A stretch of DNA of 64,000 bases from Oceanidesulfovibrio indonesiensis. GTDB taxonomy: Bacteria; Desulfobacterota; Desulfovibrionia; Desulfovibrionales; Desulfovibrionaceae. The position numbers and the translations under genes were made by a program. This document shows, piece by piece, positions 61,167-64,000 of this stretch. Position 1 is the first letter of the stretch. Each line of letters opens with the position of its first letter. The DNA lies in contig NZ_QMIE01000009.1 of NCBI RefSeq assembly GCF_007625075.1, positions 98,074-162,073 on the forward strand, given 5' to 3'. The notes under the pieces were generated by a model that had not been told where the DNA came from, made no database searches, and worked only from the letters and a program-made list of their open reading frames with translations.

Positions 61167-61818
61167 TGTACATGAGCCTTATGACGTTGGATTGCGGTGC
61201 GTCCGCTCTGCGCGGAACCTACGACGCCCACCAGGCGCTGTGGCGGGCCTTCGGCGATCATCCGGACCGGACGCGCGACTTCATCTACCGCCGGACCGGG
61301 GAGAACGACTTCCTCGCCGTGTCCGCCCGCCACCCCGACGACGCAGACGGCGTCTGGGCCATCCGCTCCAAGGAGTACGATCCCAGGCTCAAGGTCGGAG
61401 ACCGCCTCTTTTTTGCTCTGCGGGTGAACCCCGTGCGCAAGACAAGGGATGCGGACGGCAGGCAACTGCGCCACGATGTGGTGCAGGATGTGCGTAAGCA
61501 GCTGGAAAGGCGGGGTATACCCAGAGACGAATGGCCCACGCGGCCGGAAATCGCCCAGCAGGCCGGCTTCGAATGGCTCGCAGCACGGCAGCAACGGCTT
61601 GGCTTGAAGTTGGAAGAACAAGGATTCCTGGTGGACGGATATTCACAGGAAAGCTTCATCAAGCCGAAAAATCGCAGGCGTGTGCGCGTTACCGTGCTGG
61701 ACATGAAGGGTTTTGCCCACGTGACTGACCCGGACAGCCTGCGCGATGCATTGATGCACGGCGTTGGCCCGGCAAAGGCCTACGGCTGCGGACTGCTCAC
61801 GGTGAAGAGGGCGGCCTG

Positions 61819-61819
<1 letters not shown>
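61163..61819 (+). CDS. cas6e: crRNA-processing endoribonuclease Cas6e (CasE)
   Basis: 218 aa. YDAHQALWRAFGDHPDRTRDF aligns with the E. coli segment that carries the catalytic His20 (here H23), and the C-terminal glycine-rich loop is GVGPAKAYGCGLLTV. It cleaves the array transcript 8 nt upstream of each spacer. A second ATG at 61166 is equally possible; GGAGG serves both. It should also process the mini-array, whose repeat hairpins retain a 7-bp stem. Confidence 0.95.
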
Positions 61820-63031
<1,212 letters not shown>

Positions 63032-63095
63032 TCGATTTCGGTACGCTGAATCTGTTCCTTGAAAGATGAATAGTGTTAGTGTATTGTGCGTTAGA
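63032..63095 (+). promoter_or_regulatory. CRISPR leader with array promoter
   Basis: The 64-bp AT-richer leader carries TTGAAA (63059-63064), 17-nt spacing and TATTGT (63082-63087), which would start transcription at about 63094, just before repeat 1. Confidence 0.75.
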
Positions 63096-63979
63096 GTGTT
63101 CCCCGCGCCCGCGGGGATGATCCGTCGCAGGGCTACATCCTCGCCAGTGCTGAGACGTGTTCCCCGCGCCCGCGGGGATGATCCGTTTTCGAGCTTGAGC
63201 TGCATCAGTTTCATCGCGTGTTCCCCGCGCCCGCGGGGATGATCCGTCGCAGGGGGCGGCGCCCGAAAACAAGGCGAAGTGTTCCCCGCGCCCGCGGGGA
63301 TGATCCGGAAAACCGTATCCGTCAGTCGTTCCACGGGCGGTGTTCCCCGCGCCCGCGGGGATGATCCGTCGAGTTTGACGAGTGGCGATTCTCCCGCGAG
63401 GTGTTCCCCGCGCCCGCGGGGATGATCCGCCGACTGAAAATATGTCCAAGGCCATCAAGGCGTGTTCCCCGCGCCCGCGGGGATGATCCGCCGTGGCGCT
63501 GGCCATGAAAGATGCACTCGGCGTGTTCCCCGCGCCCGCGGGGATGATCCGCCGTCATGAACGCCATGGCCATGACGTACAGCGTGTTCCCCGCGCCCGC
63601 GGGGATGATCCGCCGCCGTCTTTGAGGTAGATGCCGCCGCACTCGTGTTCCCCGCGCCCGCGGGGATGATCCGGGGGCCGCCTGATGTGGAGTGGCGTCA
63701 GGAGCGTGTTCCCCGCGCCCGCGGGGATGATCCGCGACGCCTTTGATGCCTTCGGAGACGCCGCGAAGTGTTCCCCGCGCCCGCGGGGATGATCCGTCAT
63801 CAATGATCGAGCGGACCGAACGGGCCACGTGTTCCCCGCGCCCGCGGGGATGATCCGAGCGGCTGAACATGGAGCTTGCCGCGCTCGATGTGTTCCCCGC
63901 GCCCGCGGGGATGATCCGGCTCCCCTGGCTCGCAGACCTCCGCTGGGGTTGTGTTCCCCGCGCCCGCGGGGATGATCCA
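63096..63979 (+). CRISPR. Type I-E CRISPR array, 15 repeats in the window
   Basis: 29-nt repeat GTGTTCCCCGCG-CCCGCGGGG-ATGATCCG with a CCCCGCG/CGCGGGG stem, the I-E repeat type and orientation. Repeats start at 63096 and every 61 nt to 63706, then 63768, 63829, 63890 and 63951. Fourteen spacers: thirteen of 32 nt and one of 33 nt (63735-63767). Repeats are otherwise invariant, but the last ends in A instead of G, which suggests the distal end is close. Only 21 nt follow before the window ends. Confidence 0.97.
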
Positions 63980-64000
63980 AGCCTTGGCTCGCACTTGTGG

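Overview
The window is GC-rich, densely coded DNA from a Gram-negative bacterium. The mix of an outer-membrane secretin, an acetoin-dehydrogenase operon under sigma-54 control, a putative ferrosome (Fez-type) iron-organelle operon and a type I-E CRISPR-Cas locus best fits a sulfate-reducing Desulfovibrionales-type deltaproteobacterium. That assignment is an inference; no rRNA or tRNA gene is present to fix it.

Layout. 1-7463 (+): a GABA/branched-chain module with a 5'-truncated class III aminotransferase, a complete Liv-type ABC importer (binding protein, two permeases, two ATPases) and an NAD(P)-dependent semialdehyde dehydrogenase. 7464-9962: a SEC-C protein in poorly coding flanks; an imperfect palindrome with integron attC-like ends follows it and a diverged partial copy lies before it. 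9963-12063 (+): lipoate-protein ligase, an AhpD-like protein and a hotdog thioesterase. 12062-17268 (-): an acetoin-type 2-oxoacid dehydrogenase operon (E2, Lin0512, E1 alpha, E1 beta, a frameshifted AcoX-like gene, a DUF6506-like gene) with a sigma-54 promoter and two TGTTC/GAACA palindromes in front, next to the divergent AcoR-type activator (17592-19643). 19814-33873 (-): a hybrid type II secretion/type IV pilus-like operon with PilMN, PilO, PilP, secretin, PilT and GspE/GspF homologues and three pseudopilin-type proteins, one of them 703 aa. 34019-36561: a small protein, a lipoprotein and a SpoIID-like protein. 36734-44276 (-): an eight-gene operon behind a Fur-like box, with two heavy-metal P-type ATPases, a third protein with the same arginine-rich N-terminal motif, Gly/Pro-rich and small membrane proteins and a FeoA-like protein; this looks like a ferrosome cluster. 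44619-50423: a signalling hub (MinD-like ATPase with degenerate receiver, HDOD-histidine kinase-receiver, HD-GYP regulator). 50956-53580: a FeeM-type acyltransferase and a VAO-type flavoenzyme.

53972-63979 (+): a complete type I-E CRISPR-Cas locus (cas3, cse1, cse2, cas7, cas5, cas6e, cas1, cas2) and an array of 15 repeats running to the window edge.

The most interesting element is the 514-bp gap between cas3 and cse1. It carries a miniature array (degenerate repeat, exactly 32-nt spacer, second degenerate repeat with a compensated stem) behind its own promoter-like sequence. The first 9 nt of that spacer, and 13 of the first 14, match a site 17 nt downstream that has an AAG PAM and overlaps the -35 box of a second promoter. 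That promoter reads through a structured leader into a 12-codon ORF with a perfect Shine-Dalgarno sequence and three consecutive TTA codons, followed by a hairpin terminator. This is the architecture of a CreTA-type RNA toxin-antitoxin (or a CreR-like cas autorepressor), in which Cascade guided by a crRNA-like RNA silences a tRNA-sequestering mini-ORF or the cas operon.
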